Assembly (NCBI GenBank): GCA_963736055.1
Contig: CAVTNM010000001.1
Span: forward strand, 310,001-374,000
Origin: AC-32 sp963736055
Lineage (GTDB): Bacteria; Actinomycetota; Thermoleophilia; Gaiellales; Gaiellaceae
Direction of reading: 5' to 3'
DNA: 64,000 bases
Part shown: piece after piece, positions 26,373 through 35,730 of the stretch
Layout: every line of letters starts with the position of its first letter
Numbering within the stretch: the first letter of the stretch is position 1
Translations under genes and position numbers: made by a program
Notes under the pieces: generated by a model
Told to the model about the DNA's origin: nothing
Database searches by the model: none
The model's input: the letters and a program-made list of their open reading frames with translations, nothing else

Positions 26373-29300
26373 GTGCTCGTCTGTGCGCAGTGCGGCCGCG
26401 AGAACGCGGACGACGCCCGTTTCTGTTCGGCCTGCGGCTCTCCGCTGACGACCGCTCTCGGCGAGGCACGCGAGGAGCGGAAGGTGGTGACGATCGTCTT
26501 CGCCGACCTCGTCGGGTTCACCGCACGGTCCGAGCAGCTCGACCCGGAGGACGTGCGGGCGACGCTCTCGCCGTACTACGCGCGGCTCCGCACCGAGCTC
26601 GAGCGCCGCGGCGGGACGGTCGAGAAGTTCATCGGCGACGCGGTGATGGCCGTCTTCGGCGCGCCGGTCGTCTACGAGGACGATCCTGAGCGCGCGGTGC
26701 GCGCGGCGCTCGCCATCCGCGACTCGATCGTCGAGGACGGGCGGCTGCAGGTTCGCATCGGGCTCACCACCGGGGAGGCCCTCGTCTCTCTCGACGCGCG
26801 CGCCTCGGAAGGCGAAGGCCTGGTCGCCGGGGACGTGGTCAACACGGCCGCCCGCCTGCAGGGTGCGGCGCCGGTGAACGGCATCCTGGTCGACGAGAGC
26901 ACCCAGCGCGCGACGGCTCGCTCGATCGACTACGACGAGGCCGAGCCTGTGACGGCGAAGGGCAAGGCCGAGCCGATCCGAGTCTGGGCGGTCAAGGAGG
27001 CGCGCTCACGGCCCGGCGCCGACCTCCGCGAGCAGGGCGCTCCGCTCGTCGGGCGCCGTCGGGAGCTGCAGTTCCTCACCGACGCGTTCGCCCGTGCGCG
27101 CGAAGAGCGCTCGCCGCAGCTCGTTACGCTGGTCGGCGTCCCTGGGATCGGCAAGAGCCGTCTGGTGCACGAGCTCTCGCGCGTGGTCGACGCCGAGCCG
27201 GAGCTCGTCTCCTGGCGCCAGGGCCGCTCGCTGCCCTACGGCGAGGGCCTGGCCTACTGGGCGCTGGCGGAGATGACGAAGGCTCAGGCCGGCATCCTCG
27301 AGTCGGACACCCCGGAAGAGGCAGGGCGGAAGCTGGCCGAGAGCGTCGCCGCGCTCGACTCGGACGACTCGGAGCAGATCGTGGAGCACTTGCGCCCGCT
27401 CGTCGGCCTCGGCAGCGACGGCGAGCGGGGAGGCGACCAGCGCGCGGAGCGGTTCGCCGCCTGGCGTCGGTTCTTCGAGCTGCTTGCGGAGCGGAGCCCG
27501 ACGGTGCTCGTGTTCGACGACCTGCACTGGGCCGACGACGACCTGCTCGACTTCGTCGACCACCTCGCCGACTGGGCGGCCGGCGTGCCGCTCTTCGTCG
27601 TCTGTGTCGCCAGGCCCGAGCTGCTCGAGCGGCGCCCGGGATGGGGAGGAGGTAAGCCGAACGCCCTCACGCTCTCGATCTCGCCGCTCTCCGACGAGGA
27701 CACTGCACGGCTGCTCGCCAGCCTGCTCGACCAGGCGGTGCTCCCCGCGGAGCTCCAGTCGACGCTGCTCTCGCGCGCTGGCGGCAACCCGCTCTACGCG
27801 GAGCAGTTCGCGCGCCTGGTAGCGGAATCCGGACGCGACGCCGAGTTGACGTTGCCGGAGAACGTGCAGGGGATCATCGCCGCCCGGCTCGACGGGCTTC
27901 CGGCGGAGGAGAAGCAGCTACTCCAGGACGCGGCGGTGCTCGGCAAGGTCTTCTGGCTCGGCGCGGTGACCGAGGTCGGCGACCGCGACCCGCGCGCGGC
28001 CGAGGAGGCGCTGCACTCGCTCGAGCGGAAGGAGTTCGTCCGCCGCGAGCGGCGATCCTCGGTGGGGGCAGAGGAGGAGTACGCCTTCAAGCACGTGCTC
28101 GTACGCGACGTCGCCTACGGCCAGATCCCCAGGATGGGCCGGGCGGAGCGCCACGAGCGTGCGGCAGGCTGGATCGAGCGGCTCGGCCGCCCGGACGACC
28201 ACGCCGAGATGCTTGCGCATCACTACCTCGAGGCGCTCCGGCTCCGGCGGCTCTCGGGGCAGGAGGTCGACCCCGGGCTGCTCGAGCGCGCCCGCCTCGC
28301 CGCCCGCGACGCAGGCGACCGGGCGCTCAGGCTCGGGGCCTTCCCGGCCGCGGCGGCCCTGTACGAGGCCGCGCTCGAGCTCTGGCCTCCGGACGACGAC
28401 CGGCGTCCTGCCCTGCTCCTGGCCTACGCGCACAGCCGCGTCCTCGACATCGCCTTCGACGACCGGGTGCTGGAGGAGGCGGTCGAGGGCCTGCTCCGGG
28501 CAGGCCAGCCCGAGGCTGCCGCCGAGGCTGAGGCTCTACTGGCCGGAATGTCGCTCAACCGGGGCCACAAGGACGAGGCGCTCCAACGCCTCGAACGCGC
28601 CCGGGAGCTGGTCGAAGGGCGCGGCCCCTCGCCGGAGAAGGCGTTCGTGCTCCAGGAGCTGGCGCGGGTGCTGATGATGAGCGAGGACTTTGACCGGACC
28701 ATCGAGCTCGGAACGGCGTCGCTGCATCTGGCGGAGGAGCTGGGGCTCGTCGCCGTGCGCGCCCGCAACCTGAACACGCTGGGCGTTGCGAAGGTCGTCA
28801 GCGGCGACCTGTCGGGACTCGACGACCTCGAGCAGGCGATCGCGATCGCGGCCGCGGCCCACTCTCACGAGGAGGCCTCGGCGGCAGGGAACCTCGCGTG
28901 GATGACGGCCATGACAGGCGATCTCCGCCGCGCTGGTGAGCTGCACGAGCAAGCCCGCGGCGTTGCCGACCGCATCGGGCTCGGCGCTTACATCCGCTGG
29001 CAGCGCGCGGAGCACGTCTTCCACTGCCACTGGGAGGGCCGCTGGGACGAAGCGCTCGCCACCGCCGACGCCTTCGTCCGCGACATCGAGGCGGGCAACG
29101 CGCACTACATGGAGAGCGCCGTCCGCCAGGTCCGGGGGGAGATCGACCTCGCGCGCGGCGACGTGGTGGCGGCCCTGGCGGAGGCAGGGCGGGCGACCGA
29201 GGCCGCGCGCGGGGCCGACGACCCCCAGACGCTCAACCCGACGCTGGCGTTCGAGGTCCGGGTGAGGGTCCTCGACGGCGATCGAGACGGCGCGGCCCCA

Positions 29301-29687
29301 CTAGCGGATGAGCTGCTCGAAGCCTGGAGCGCGAGCGGAGTCCGCCCACAGCACGAGGCAGTCGACGGCGCGTGGGCGTTTCGGGACCTCGGCCGGAGCG
29401 CCGAGTTTGTCCAAGCGCTCGACCGGGCGCAGGGACAGACACCGTGGCACCAGGCGGCACGCCACCTTGCCCACGGCGAGCTGGTCGCCGCCGCCGACGT
29501 CTACGGCGAGATCGGGTCGGTCCCCGACGAGGCCTATACGAGGTTGCGGGCGGCCGAGGAGCTCGTCGCAGCCGGCCGCCGCCCCGAGGCGGACGAGCAG
29601 CTCAGGCTCGCCTTACCCGTCTTCATGCAGCTGGGAGCGACCGCCTGGGCGGCCGAGGCGCAGTCGCTACTCGCCGAGTCAGCCTGA
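26373..29687 (+). CDS. Zinc ribbon, class III nucleotide cyclase, AAA ATPase and TPR regulator
   Basis: A 1104-residue multidomain protein. Residues 4-25 form a CxxC...CxxC zinc ribbon. A class III cyclase domain follows with FADLVGFT and KFIGDAVMAVFG (both metal-binding Asp present) and the VVNTAARLQ segment with the transition-state Asn and Arg. Then comes an ATPase module with GVPGIGKSR near 252 and Walker B LVFDDLHWAD near 376. The last 500 residues are alpha-helical TPR-like repeats. Such proteins are STAND-type signal integrators. The start is GTG 26373, three bases after ilvA, so it may be in that operon. Its signal and output are unknown. Confidence 0.9.
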   Translation: MLVCAQCGRENADDARFCSACGSPLTTALGEAREERKVVTIVFADLVGFTARSEQLDPEDVRATLSPYYARLRTELERRGGTVEKFIGDAVMAVFGAPVVYEDDPERAVRAALAIRDSIVEDGRLQVRIGLTTGEALVSLDARASEGEGLVAGDVVNTAARLQGAAPVNGILVDESTQRATARSIDYDEAEPVTAKGKAEPIRVWAVKEARSRPGADLREQGAPLVGRRRELQFLTDAFARAREERSPQLVTLVGVPGIGKSRLVHELSRVVDAEPELVSWRQGRSLPYGEGLAYWALAEMTKAQAGILESDTPEEAGRKLAESVAALDSDDSEQIVEHLRPLVGLGSDGERGGDQRAERFAAWRRFFELLAERSPTVLVFDDLHWADDDLLDFVDHLADWAAGVPLFVVCVARPELLERRPGWGGGKPNALTLSISPLSDEDTARLLASLLDQAVLPAELQSTLLSRAGGNPLYAEQFARLVAESGRDAELTLPENVQGIIAARLDGLPAEEKQLLQDAAVLGKVFWLGAVTEVGDRDPRAAEEALHSLERKEFVRRERRSSVGAEEEYAFKHVLVRDVAYGQIPRMGRAERHERAAGWIERLGRPDDHAEMLAHHYLEALRLRRLSGQEVDPGLLERARLAARDAGDRALRLGAFPAAAALYEAALELWPPDDDRRPALLLAYAHSRVLDIAFDDRVLEEAVEGLLRAGQPEAAAEAEALLAGMSLNRGHKDEALQRLERARELVEGRGPSPEKAFVLQELARVLMMSEDFDRTIELGTASLHLAEELGLVAVRARNLNTLGVAKVVSGDLSGLDDLEQAIAIAAAAHSHEEASAAGNLAWMTAMTGDLRRAGELHEQARGVADRIGLGAYIRWQRAEHVFHCHWEGRWDEALATADAFVRDIEAGNAHYMESAVRQVRGEIDLARGDVVAALAEAGRATEAARGADDPQTLNPTLAFEVRVRVLDGDRDGAAPLADELLEAWSASGVRPQHEAVDGAWAFRDLGRSAEFVQALDRAQGQTPWHQAARHLAHGELVAAADVYGEIGSVPDEAYTRLRAAEELVAAGRRPEADEQLRLALPVFMQLGATAWAAEAQSLLAESA

Positions 29688-30998
29688 GCCGCCGCAGCGG
29701 CGGAAGGCGGTGACGGTGTTGCCGCGCGCCTCCCAGTCCTCCATGCCGCCGTCCAGTAGCGGCCGGGCGGTGACGCCCTCGATCGCAAGCGCGCTGGCCG
29801 CGACGCCGGCCCGCGCGCCGGTCGAGCAAACCGTCACGAGCGGCCGCCCGTTCCCGAGCTCGTCGCGGTAGGCGCGCACGAGCCGGTAGGGGATGTGGCG
29901 ACTGCCGGGGATGTAGCCCTCGTCGCGCTCGTCCTTCTCGCGCACATCGATCACCTCGACCGCGTCACTGGCCAGGAGCGCCTCGAGCTCGTCCAGCTCG
30001 ATCGGCTCGAGCTGCTCGGGCGTCTCCAGCTCGAGCACGTAACCCGCGACGTCGAGGAGCCCGACCGAGCGCAATCCTTTCGCCGCGAGCTCGGCCTGGT
30101 CGCGCGACGAGGCGTGGAGCGTGATGGGCGCCTCGGCGTCGAGGAGGAAGCCGGCCTTCGTCGCGAAGGACGGGCCGTCGACGGGGATGTTGAGCGCCGC
30201 CGGCGCGTGTCCGTCCGCGTACTCGTGCGCCGGGCGAGCATCCAGGAGCTGTCCTCGCACCTCAGGGATCTGCTCGAGCGGTGCAGGCGCGCCCAGGAAC
30301 GGGCCGCGGTTGAGCGCGACGACACGCTCGACCGTCGGCGGCCGCGGTGTCGAGACCGAGGCGGAGGCATCGACGAACTCGTCGACGTCGTGGCGCGAGA
30401 GCGCGCGGTTCGAGAGCCGCTCCATCCCGATCGTGGACGCGGTCTCGGAGCTGATCCCGCTCGCGCAGAGCGAGCCGCCGACGTGCCCGGGGTCGACCTC
30501 GGTCTCGTCGGGCAGCTCGGCCAACCGCTGCAGCGAGGAGTAGAGGTCGGCCGCGCCCTCGCGCGCCTCGACCGCGAGGTCCGGTCGGGCAGCGTCGCCG
30601 ATCAGGAGCGAGTCGCCGGTCAGCAGGTGGCCCTCGACCAGGTAACAGCAGTGCTCGGGCCGATGCCCGGGCGTGTGAAGCACCGTGATCGTGAGCGAGC
30701 CGAGTTGGATCTCCTGGCCGTCCTGGACCGGATCGAACGGAAACGCCGGCTCGGCGAGCGGGTGGATGCTGACCTGCGCCTCGTGCTCGAGCGCCAGGCG
30801 CCCGTGGCCGGAAAGGTGGTCGGCGTGGGTGTGCGTCTCGAGCACGCGGCCGATCCGCACGCCTGCCCGCTCGGCCGCCTCGAGGTAATGCTCGATCGCG
30901 TAGGCGGGGTCCACGATCACCGCCTCGCCTGCCCCCTTGTCGCCGATCAGGTAGGACGCGCAGCCGAGGTCGTCGTTCACAAACTGCCTGAACAGCAC
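29679..30998 (-). CDS. MBL-fold/double-rhodanese protein (persulfide dioxygenase-like)
   Basis: A 439-residue fusion. The N-terminal MBL domain has the metal motif THTHADHLSGH near residue 57, a DPGHVGGSL-type loop and the ETHE1-like FRQFVNDDLGCASYL start. Two rhodanese domains follow. The first (LLDARPAHEYADGH) lacks a cysteine in its loop; the second has an active CSTGARAG. Such proteins oxidise glutathione persulfide or related sulfane sulfur and transfer sulfur. I start at GTG 30998 because it gives the family N-terminus; GTG 31055 would add 19 residues without a ribosome site. It overlaps the upstream regulator's stop convergently by nine bases. Confidence 0.88.
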   Translation of the reverse strand: MLFRQFVNDDLGCASYLIGDKGAGEAVIVDPAYAIEHYLEAAERAGVRIGRVLETHTHADHLSGHGRLALEHEAQVSIHPLAEPAFPFDPVQDGQEIQLGSLTITVLHTPGHRPEHCCYLVEGHLLTGDSLLIGDAARPDLAVEAREGAADLYSSLQRLAELPDETEVDPGHVGGSLCASGISSETASTIGMERLSNRALSRHDVDEFVDASASVSTPRPPTVERVVALNRGPFLGAPAPLEQIPEVRGQLLDARPAHEYADGHAPAALNIPVDGPSFATKAGFLLDAEAPITLHASSRDQAELAAKGLRSVGLLDVAGYVLELETPEQLEPIELDELEALLASDAVEVIDVREKDERDEGYIPGSRHIPYRLVRAYRDELGNGRPLVTVCSTGARAGVAASALAIEGVTARPLLDGGMEDWEARGNTVTAFRRCGGSG

Positions 30999-31310
30999 GT
31001 CGCCCGCGACGTTACCAATGCGCCCCGCTAGCTTTCTTGAAGTAGCGCCTTCCACGCTTTGCAGGAGATTTAGTTCTCGGCAAGCTTTTCAGACCACACC
31101 GCGGCCAACCAGGAGAACGTTCTACGGACTTCGGGCACCGACGCTCGCAGGCGTCGAGGCAAGAGTCCCGTCGCGTGATGGCCACGGGCGCTACTCGAGC
31201 AGCTGCGCGTCAGACGGCCAAAAACCCTGACGGAAAGCGGCACGAACAAGCAACCGCGGCGCCGCCGAACAGCACAACGCCTCGGTTTCCTTCCGAAACG
31301 AGCTGCTGCT
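30999..31310. other. Intergenic region without a recognisable gene
   Basis: About 310 bases lie between the start of the MBL-rhodanese gene and the stop of the AhpD-like gene. The base composition is visibly less GC-rich than the neighbours. I find no coding frame with family-like sequence. A CTCGGTTTC...GAAACGAG inverted pair at 31281-31302, with one bulged base, lies just past the AhpD-like stop and may end that transcript. The rest should contain the MBL-rhodanese promoter. Confidence 0.4.
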
Positions 31311-31646
31311 CTATGCCCTGGCTCGGTCTTCCTCCGCGAGTTCGGCGAGCTCCTCGGCGAACCCGAGCGCCCGCGCCATGTTGCCGGCCGCAGAGGCAAT
31401 GCGCGCTGTGCCCACGATCGGAGTAACGGCGGCGAGAACGCCCTGAACCTGATCGGCGTCGATGCCGATGTCGCCGGCGGCGCCGATGTTAAGCAGGTAC
31501 GACGACGGCGGGGCGTCGACCGCGACGAGCGCGGCGATGCGCACCATCATGAGCGACTCCTCGTCGAGGGTAGAGGCCTCGATCGACTCGGCGGTAATCC
31601 TTTTGAGCAGGTCGAGAACCGGTGCATTGGTAGCAGGCTCTGTCAT
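31311..31646 (-). CDS. Carboxymuconolactone decarboxylase/AhpD-like protein
   Basis: A 111-residue all-helical protein resembling the carboxymuconolactone decarboxylase/AhpD superfamily: LDEESLMMVRIAALVAVDAP, then a two-helix hairpin and GTARIASAAGNMARALG. The CxxC redox pair of true AhpD is absent, so peroxidase-type chemistry is unlikely. Similar proteins are common next to stress genes, but the function is unknown. I chose ATG 31646 because AGGAGG lies just upstream; a longer frame extends to 31691 without support. It appears to be a single-gene unit. Confidence 0.75.
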   Translation of the reverse strand: MTEPATNAPVLDLLKRITAESIEASTLDEESLMMVRIAALVAVDAPPSSYLLNIGAAGDIGIDADQVQGVLAAVTPIVGTARIASAAGNMARALGFAEELAELAEEDRARA

Positions 31647-31861
31647 GACGTGCCTCCTGTGGTGTGGTTGCTTCTGACTGAGCCGACCCACAACCGAACA
31701 CGTCGTGCTGCGCTCGCCTGGCGGGCGACGATTCTGAGCCAGAAAGCTCTACGCAACGTATCACCCGTTCGTCCGCGTCGTTCTGGGCGCTACGACACTT
31801 CGCTGATGTAGAGGCGCATAACCGGTGTGGGCAGCGAGCCCTTGCGAATCGCGATGACCAT

Positions 31862-32076
31862 CTATTGCAGCGGGATCGCTGTCTTCCACGCGCCTGTGGC
31901 GAAGGAACGCATGTACGAAACGGCCATCGCGGTCTCGAGCGCCCGCCGCCAAGCCTCGTCGGCGCTCGTATCGGTCCGCAGCGCATGGCAGCTGCATTCG
32001 CTTGGTCCATGTTCTCGGCCGCGAGGATCAGACGTTCTTTCAGCTTCTCCAGACCCTTGCGCTTTGCCTCGTCCAT
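31862..32076 (-). pseudogene. Small hypothetical gene split by a frameshift
   Basis: ATG 32076 opens MDEAKRKGLEKLKERLILAA, a plausible helical N-terminus, but that frame soon turns into arginine-rich nonsense. One frame over, from about 31984, the sequence resumes as RTDTSADEAWRRALETAMAV and ends at TAG 31862-31864. The two halves join into a coherent 70-residue protein if a single base is restored near 31985. The same second frame continues after the TAG with an ATG and 23 more codons to 31790. I do not recognise the family. A sequencing deletion, a real lesion or two tiny genes are all possible. Confidence 0.45.
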
Positions 32077-32185
32077 CACCGCCCGCGCTTACTCTGAGCG
32101 AGGAAGGGGTAAATGGCCTATGCCCGTTGAATGGTTCGGCGCAAAGGCACCGCTGTCGGAGATCCGACACTGAAGGGAGAAGCGC

Positions 32186-32341
32186 ATGGCTGACCGCAGA
32201 TTCGGTGGGATCACGCTCGGCGGAATCATCGTCATTCTCGGGATCATCCTGATCATTGTCTGGAGCTTCTGGATCGGGTTGGTCGTCACGCTCATCGGGC
32301 TAATCGCCTTCGGCGGTTTCGCGAAGGGCAAGTGGTATTGA
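32186..32341 (+). CDS. 51-residue membrane protein
   Basis: A short ORF from ATG 32186 to TGA 32341 encodes 51 residues: a charged N-terminus MADRRFGG, two hydrophobic spans (about residues 9-27 and 28-44) joined by a VWSFWIG turn, and the tail GKWY. A GAAGGGAGA run at 32172-32180 provides a ribosome site five bases before the ATG. Small two-span proteins like this are common in actinobacteria and usually unannotated. There is no known family that I can name. It stands between the broken small gene on the other strand and the HAAS protein. Confidence 0.65.
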   Translation: MADRRFGGITLGGIIVILGIILIIVWSFWIGLVVTLIGLIAFGGFAKGKWY

Positions 32342-32512
32342 CCGTCCTCGGAATCTCGGGGCCGGGCGACGAAAACGAACGTCACTCCGTGACACTTCGC
32401 GAAACCGGCCCCGTTTGAGGCTACGTCTACTCGGGCGCAGGCCTAGGGCGCCTTCGCAGGAGCCTCAGCCGGAGGCCTCGAGAGGTTTGCTTTCCGCGAC
32501 CTCCCGTGGCAG

Positions 32513-33220
32513 GTGCGCACGAGCCTCGCCGCCGATCTCCGCGTCCACCTGGGAGAGATCCCGCCCGGAGAAGATCTCGTGGCGCGGCTTGGGAATCCAG
32601 AGAGCTACGCAGCGGACATGCGCGCTGCGGCGGAGCTACGGCCGCCCCCCGGCGGCCTGATCGCGTTTCTGCGTGCCCCCCGCCCGCGCAACGTCCTGAT
32701 CGCGCTCGCCCTGGTCGCCCTGGCAGCTGCACTCGCCGCCGCGATCGCCTGGGCGCGGAGCTACCAGCCGCTCGGCGCGGGCTCGTCGGGTCTGAATCCG
32801 ATTGGAGCGCGGCAGGGCGCACTCGGGGAAACGGTCGCGAAGTTCCAACAGGGCCAGCCGTTCCAGTTCGGCTTCTCGATCAGGAACAGCGGCCGATTTG
32901 CGGTCCGCATCCTTGATCTTCCGCTAATGCACGACGAATTCATCATGCCGTTCGCCGTGAAGGCGTTCCTGTCCTCGCAGAGGCTGATCGGAAAGCCGGT
33001 CTCGGCGTTCCAGCCTTTCACGCTCGAGCCCGGGGACGAACAGCTGATCATCTTGCGAGGCAGCTACGCAAATTGCGACGAGTACGTAGCGCACGGCAGC
33101 GTCGGCCTTGCGGGGATGGCGGTCCGAACGCGCTTCTTGCGGTGGAACCACACCGTCGTCGTTCCGCTACTTCAGCCGCTCGTCATCCGCATGCCCGGCC
33201 GCCCCTGCTTCGCGGGCTGA
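32513..33220 (+). CDS. HAAS-domain membrane protein with extracytoplasmic domain
   Basis: About 235 residues: an N-terminal helical segment ADLRVHLGEIPPGEDLVARL typical of HAAS (DUF1700-like) signalling domains, a transmembrane span NVLIALALVALAAALAAAIA near residue 60, and an outer domain of about 150 residues with two cysteines. HAAS proteins often pair with PadR-type regulators, but none is adjacent. The N-terminus is unresolved: in-frame codons upstream of GTG 32513 extend to a TAG with no start, while a different frame there reads LGRLRRSLSRRPREV, which looks like a HAAS beginning. Another indel is possible. Confidence 0.65.
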   Translation: MRTSLAADLRVHLGEIPPGEDLVARLGNPESYAADMRAAAELRPPPGGLIAFLRAPRPRNVLIALALVALAAALAAAIAWARSYQPLGAGSSGLNPIGARQGALGETVAKFQQGQPFQFGFSIRNSGRFAVRILDLPLMHDEFIMPFAVKAFLSSQRLIGKPVSAFQPFTLEPGDEQLIILRGSYANCDEYVAHGSVGLAGMAVRTRFLRWNHTVVVPLLQPLVIRMPGRPCFAG

Positions 33221-33332
33221 GTGCGGACGCTCCGAAATGCCGTCGTGCCGACGAGCCGGGACGGCTTGCCGCGGCGCTCTGGAGTGCGCCGCTCCGCGAG
33301 AGGCTCGAGGGGCTTGTCTAGGCTACCGCCGC

Positions 33333-35684
33333 GTGTATCGCATAGCCCTCGTCTCCGGGGCAGCCTTCCCGTTTCCGCCCGCCTCCGGGCTCGGGGCATA
33401 CGTCACCGCCACCGCACGCGTTCTCTCCGCTGAGGCCGAGGTCACGATCGTGACCTCCGACCGGCACGAGGAGCTCTACGAGAGCCTGCGCGCGCAATCG
33501 TCGCCTGACCTGCCGGAAGGCGTGCGCTTCGCTTTCGCGCGAGAGCCGACGGTCGAGGAAGCCGAGGCCGACGGGTACTTCGGAACGCGCCAGCTCTGGA
33601 GCGCTCGGGCCCTCGAGAAGCTGAAGGAGCTCTATCCGGAGGGCGGGCCGGAGATCGCCGAGTTCCCGGACTACCTCGGCGAGGGTGCCGTGACCGTCCA
33701 GGCCCGCAACACCCTGGATCCGGGCCTCCGGAACACGCTCGTCTGCGTGCGGATTCATGCCACCAGCGAGATCAGGGACTTGCTCAACGGTGGTCTGTCA
33801 CGTGACATCGGAACAGGCGTGGCGTGCGATCTCGAGCGGTACGCCCTTGCTCACGCAGACCGGGTTCTCTGGCCGGGGGGCGACGTCCTCGATGCGTACA
33901 AGCGGTACTACGCCGGCGCCATCGCACCGGCCGAATGCGTGCGCCAGGCCGTTCTGCCCTCTTCCCGCTTGGCGCGCCCGCCGGTCGCGCCGGAAGAGCG
34001 AGCGCGCCTCCTGTACGTCGGCCGCCTGGAACGCCGGAAAGGAGTACAGAACCTCTGCCGCGCGTTGACGGGGCTGGAGCGGGAGGACTGGCACCTGACG
34101 CTCGTCGGACCGGACACTCTCACCGCCCCGCTGGGAAGCTCGATGCTGACCCAGCTCCGCCTCGCCACCGCCGACGACGCGCGCTTCGAGTTCAGGGACG
34201 GCGTCTCTCGCGATGGGATTCTCCAGCTGTTGGCAGAGAGCGATCTCTTGGTCAGCCCGTCGCTGTGGGACTGCTGGCCGAACGCCGTGCTCGAAGCGCT
34301 CTCGCAAGATCTTCCGGTGCTTGCAACCCCGGTCGGGGGACACGTCGAGCTGGTCGAAGCGGGAAGCTCGGGTTGGCTCGCCTCCGACCGGGACGAAGGC
34401 GCGCTCGCGACGGCTCTCGAGCAGATCCTGGACCGCCGCGACGAGTTGCGCACGTTGGCCGATAGCGGCCTGCCCCGACAGCGATTCGAGCAGCTGACCT
34501 CGCCGGAAGCCGTGAGGGAGCGCTACGCCGACCTGGCCGGCCGACGATCCAGGCGGCTTCCCCGGCGCCGAGCGTCTACCGCCTCACTCGTCTCCGTCGT
34601 GATCCCGTACTTCATGCTCGACGAGCACGTCGAGGAGACCCTCGAGTCGGTCCACGCACAGACGTATCCCCGGCTCGAGGTGATCGTGGTCAACGACGGG
34701 TCGTTCCGAGCCGAGGACGGCCGCATTCTCGACGCAATCGCGGATCGCTTCGGCGTGACGCTCCTGACGCAGCAGAACTCGGGCCTCGGACGTGCGCGGA
34801 ACTTCGGGATCTCGCAGAGCCGTGGAACATACGTCCTCCCGCTCGACCCGGACGATCTCCTCGAACCGCAGTTCGTGGAGCGGTGCGCGGCCGTGCTCGA
34901 GAACCGGCCGGAGCTCGCGTACGTCAATACCTGGAGCCGGTACATCGCCGAAGACGGTGGCGAGTACGGTTCCGCTTCGGCGGGCTACCGGCCGTTCAGC
35001 AACGAGGCCACCTCGCTCGGCGAGCGCAACGTCGCCGGGCCCGCGACGGCCTTGATCCGTCGGAGCGTCTTCGAGGACGGGTTCTGGTACAGCGTCGACT
35101 CGACGAGCTACGAAGACTGGCTTCTCTACCAGGAGCTTGCGGCTGCTGGTCTCGTGGGCCACACCATTCCGGAGCAGCTCTTCGTCTACCGCGTGCGGAA
35201 GGAGTCCATGTTTCGCGCCTTCGCGGAGCCCCACCACGAGCGCCTGATGGACGAGCTGGCCAATCATCGGCTCGAACGGGCCGTGCAATGGACGTCCGGG
35301 CCCGAGGACTCGGAGCACGCGACCGAGCTCACTCCCCCGGTGCGTGCCGCATCGGCGCCGGAGCGGCTCGAACAGGCCAACCGCGAGCTGAGGAGCACGA
35401 ACGCGCGGCTGGCGCGGAGCAAGTGGGCGAAGGCCGACTCGGCCGCGGCGAGCCTGGCCGCGAAGCTCGAGCTCGAGAGACGAACGCTTGAAGAGCGGCG
35501 GCTGCAAGACGAGACCGAGCGGGAGGTGCAGCCGAGGGAGATCGAGGAGCTTCGCGAGTGGGCACTCGATCTGGAGCGACAGTTGAACGAGATCAGGGCC
35601 ACGCGCGCCTGGCGGCTGGCGAGCGGGTACTGGACGGCACGCGCTGCGGTGAAGCGAGCCGTGCTCCGGCGGGGCGGCGGGTAA
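33333..35684 (+). CDS. Bifunctional glycosyltransferase: GT4 and GT2 domains with a C-terminal coiled coil
   Basis: A 783-residue protein with two complete glycosyltransferase folds. Residues 1-400 form a GT-B enzyme of family 4 (RLLYVGRLERRKGVQNLCRAL; the acceptor/donor block SPSLWDCWPNAVLEALSQ). Residues 415-660 form a GT-A enzyme of family 2 (SVVIPYFMLDEHVEETLESV, VVNDGS, the metal-binding DPDD in PLDPDDLL). A 90-residue Glu/Arg-rich coiled coil ends the protein. It probably adds two sugars in sequence to a cell-wall polymer, lipid or surface glycan. The GTG start at 33333 precedes the family N-terminus. It stands alone. Confidence 0.9.
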   Translation: MYRIALVSGAAFPFPPASGLGAYVTATARVLSAEAEVTIVTSDRHEELYESLRAQSSPDLPEGVRFAFAREPTVEEAEADGYFGTRQLWSARALEKLKELYPEGGPEIAEFPDYLGEGAVTVQARNTLDPGLRNTLVCVRIHATSEIRDLLNGGLSRDIGTGVACDLERYALAHADRVLWPGGDVLDAYKRYYAGAIAPAECVRQAVLPSSRLARPPVAPEERARLLYVGRLERRKGVQNLCRALTGLEREDWHLTLVGPDTLTAPLGSSMLTQLRLATADDARFEFRDGVSRDGILQLLAESDLLVSPSLWDCWPNAVLEALSQDLPVLATPVGGHVELVEAGSSGWLASDRDEGALATALEQILDRRDELRTLADSGLPRQRFEQLTSPEAVRERYADLAGRRSRRLPRRRASTASLVSVVIPYFMLDEHVEETLESVHAQTYPRLEVIVVNDGSFRAEDGRILDAIADRFGVTLLTQQNSGLGRARNFGISQSRGTYVLPLDPDDLLEPQFVERCAAVLENRPELAYVNTWSRYIAEDGGEYGSASAGYRPFSNEATSLGERNVAGPATALIRRSVFEDGFWYSVDSTSYEDWLLYQELAAAGLVGHTIPEQLFVYRVRKESMFRAFAEPHHERLMDELANHRLERAVQWTSGPEDSEHATELTPPVRAASAPERLEQANRELRSTNARLARSKWAKADSAAASLAAKLELERRTLEERRLQDETEREVQPREIEELREWALDLERQLNEIRATRAWRLASGYWTARAAVKRAVLRRGGG

Positions 35685-35730
35685 CGCCTCTCTCGCTTGA
35701 CGGCGCGGCCGGCGAGCTAGCGTTCTTGCC

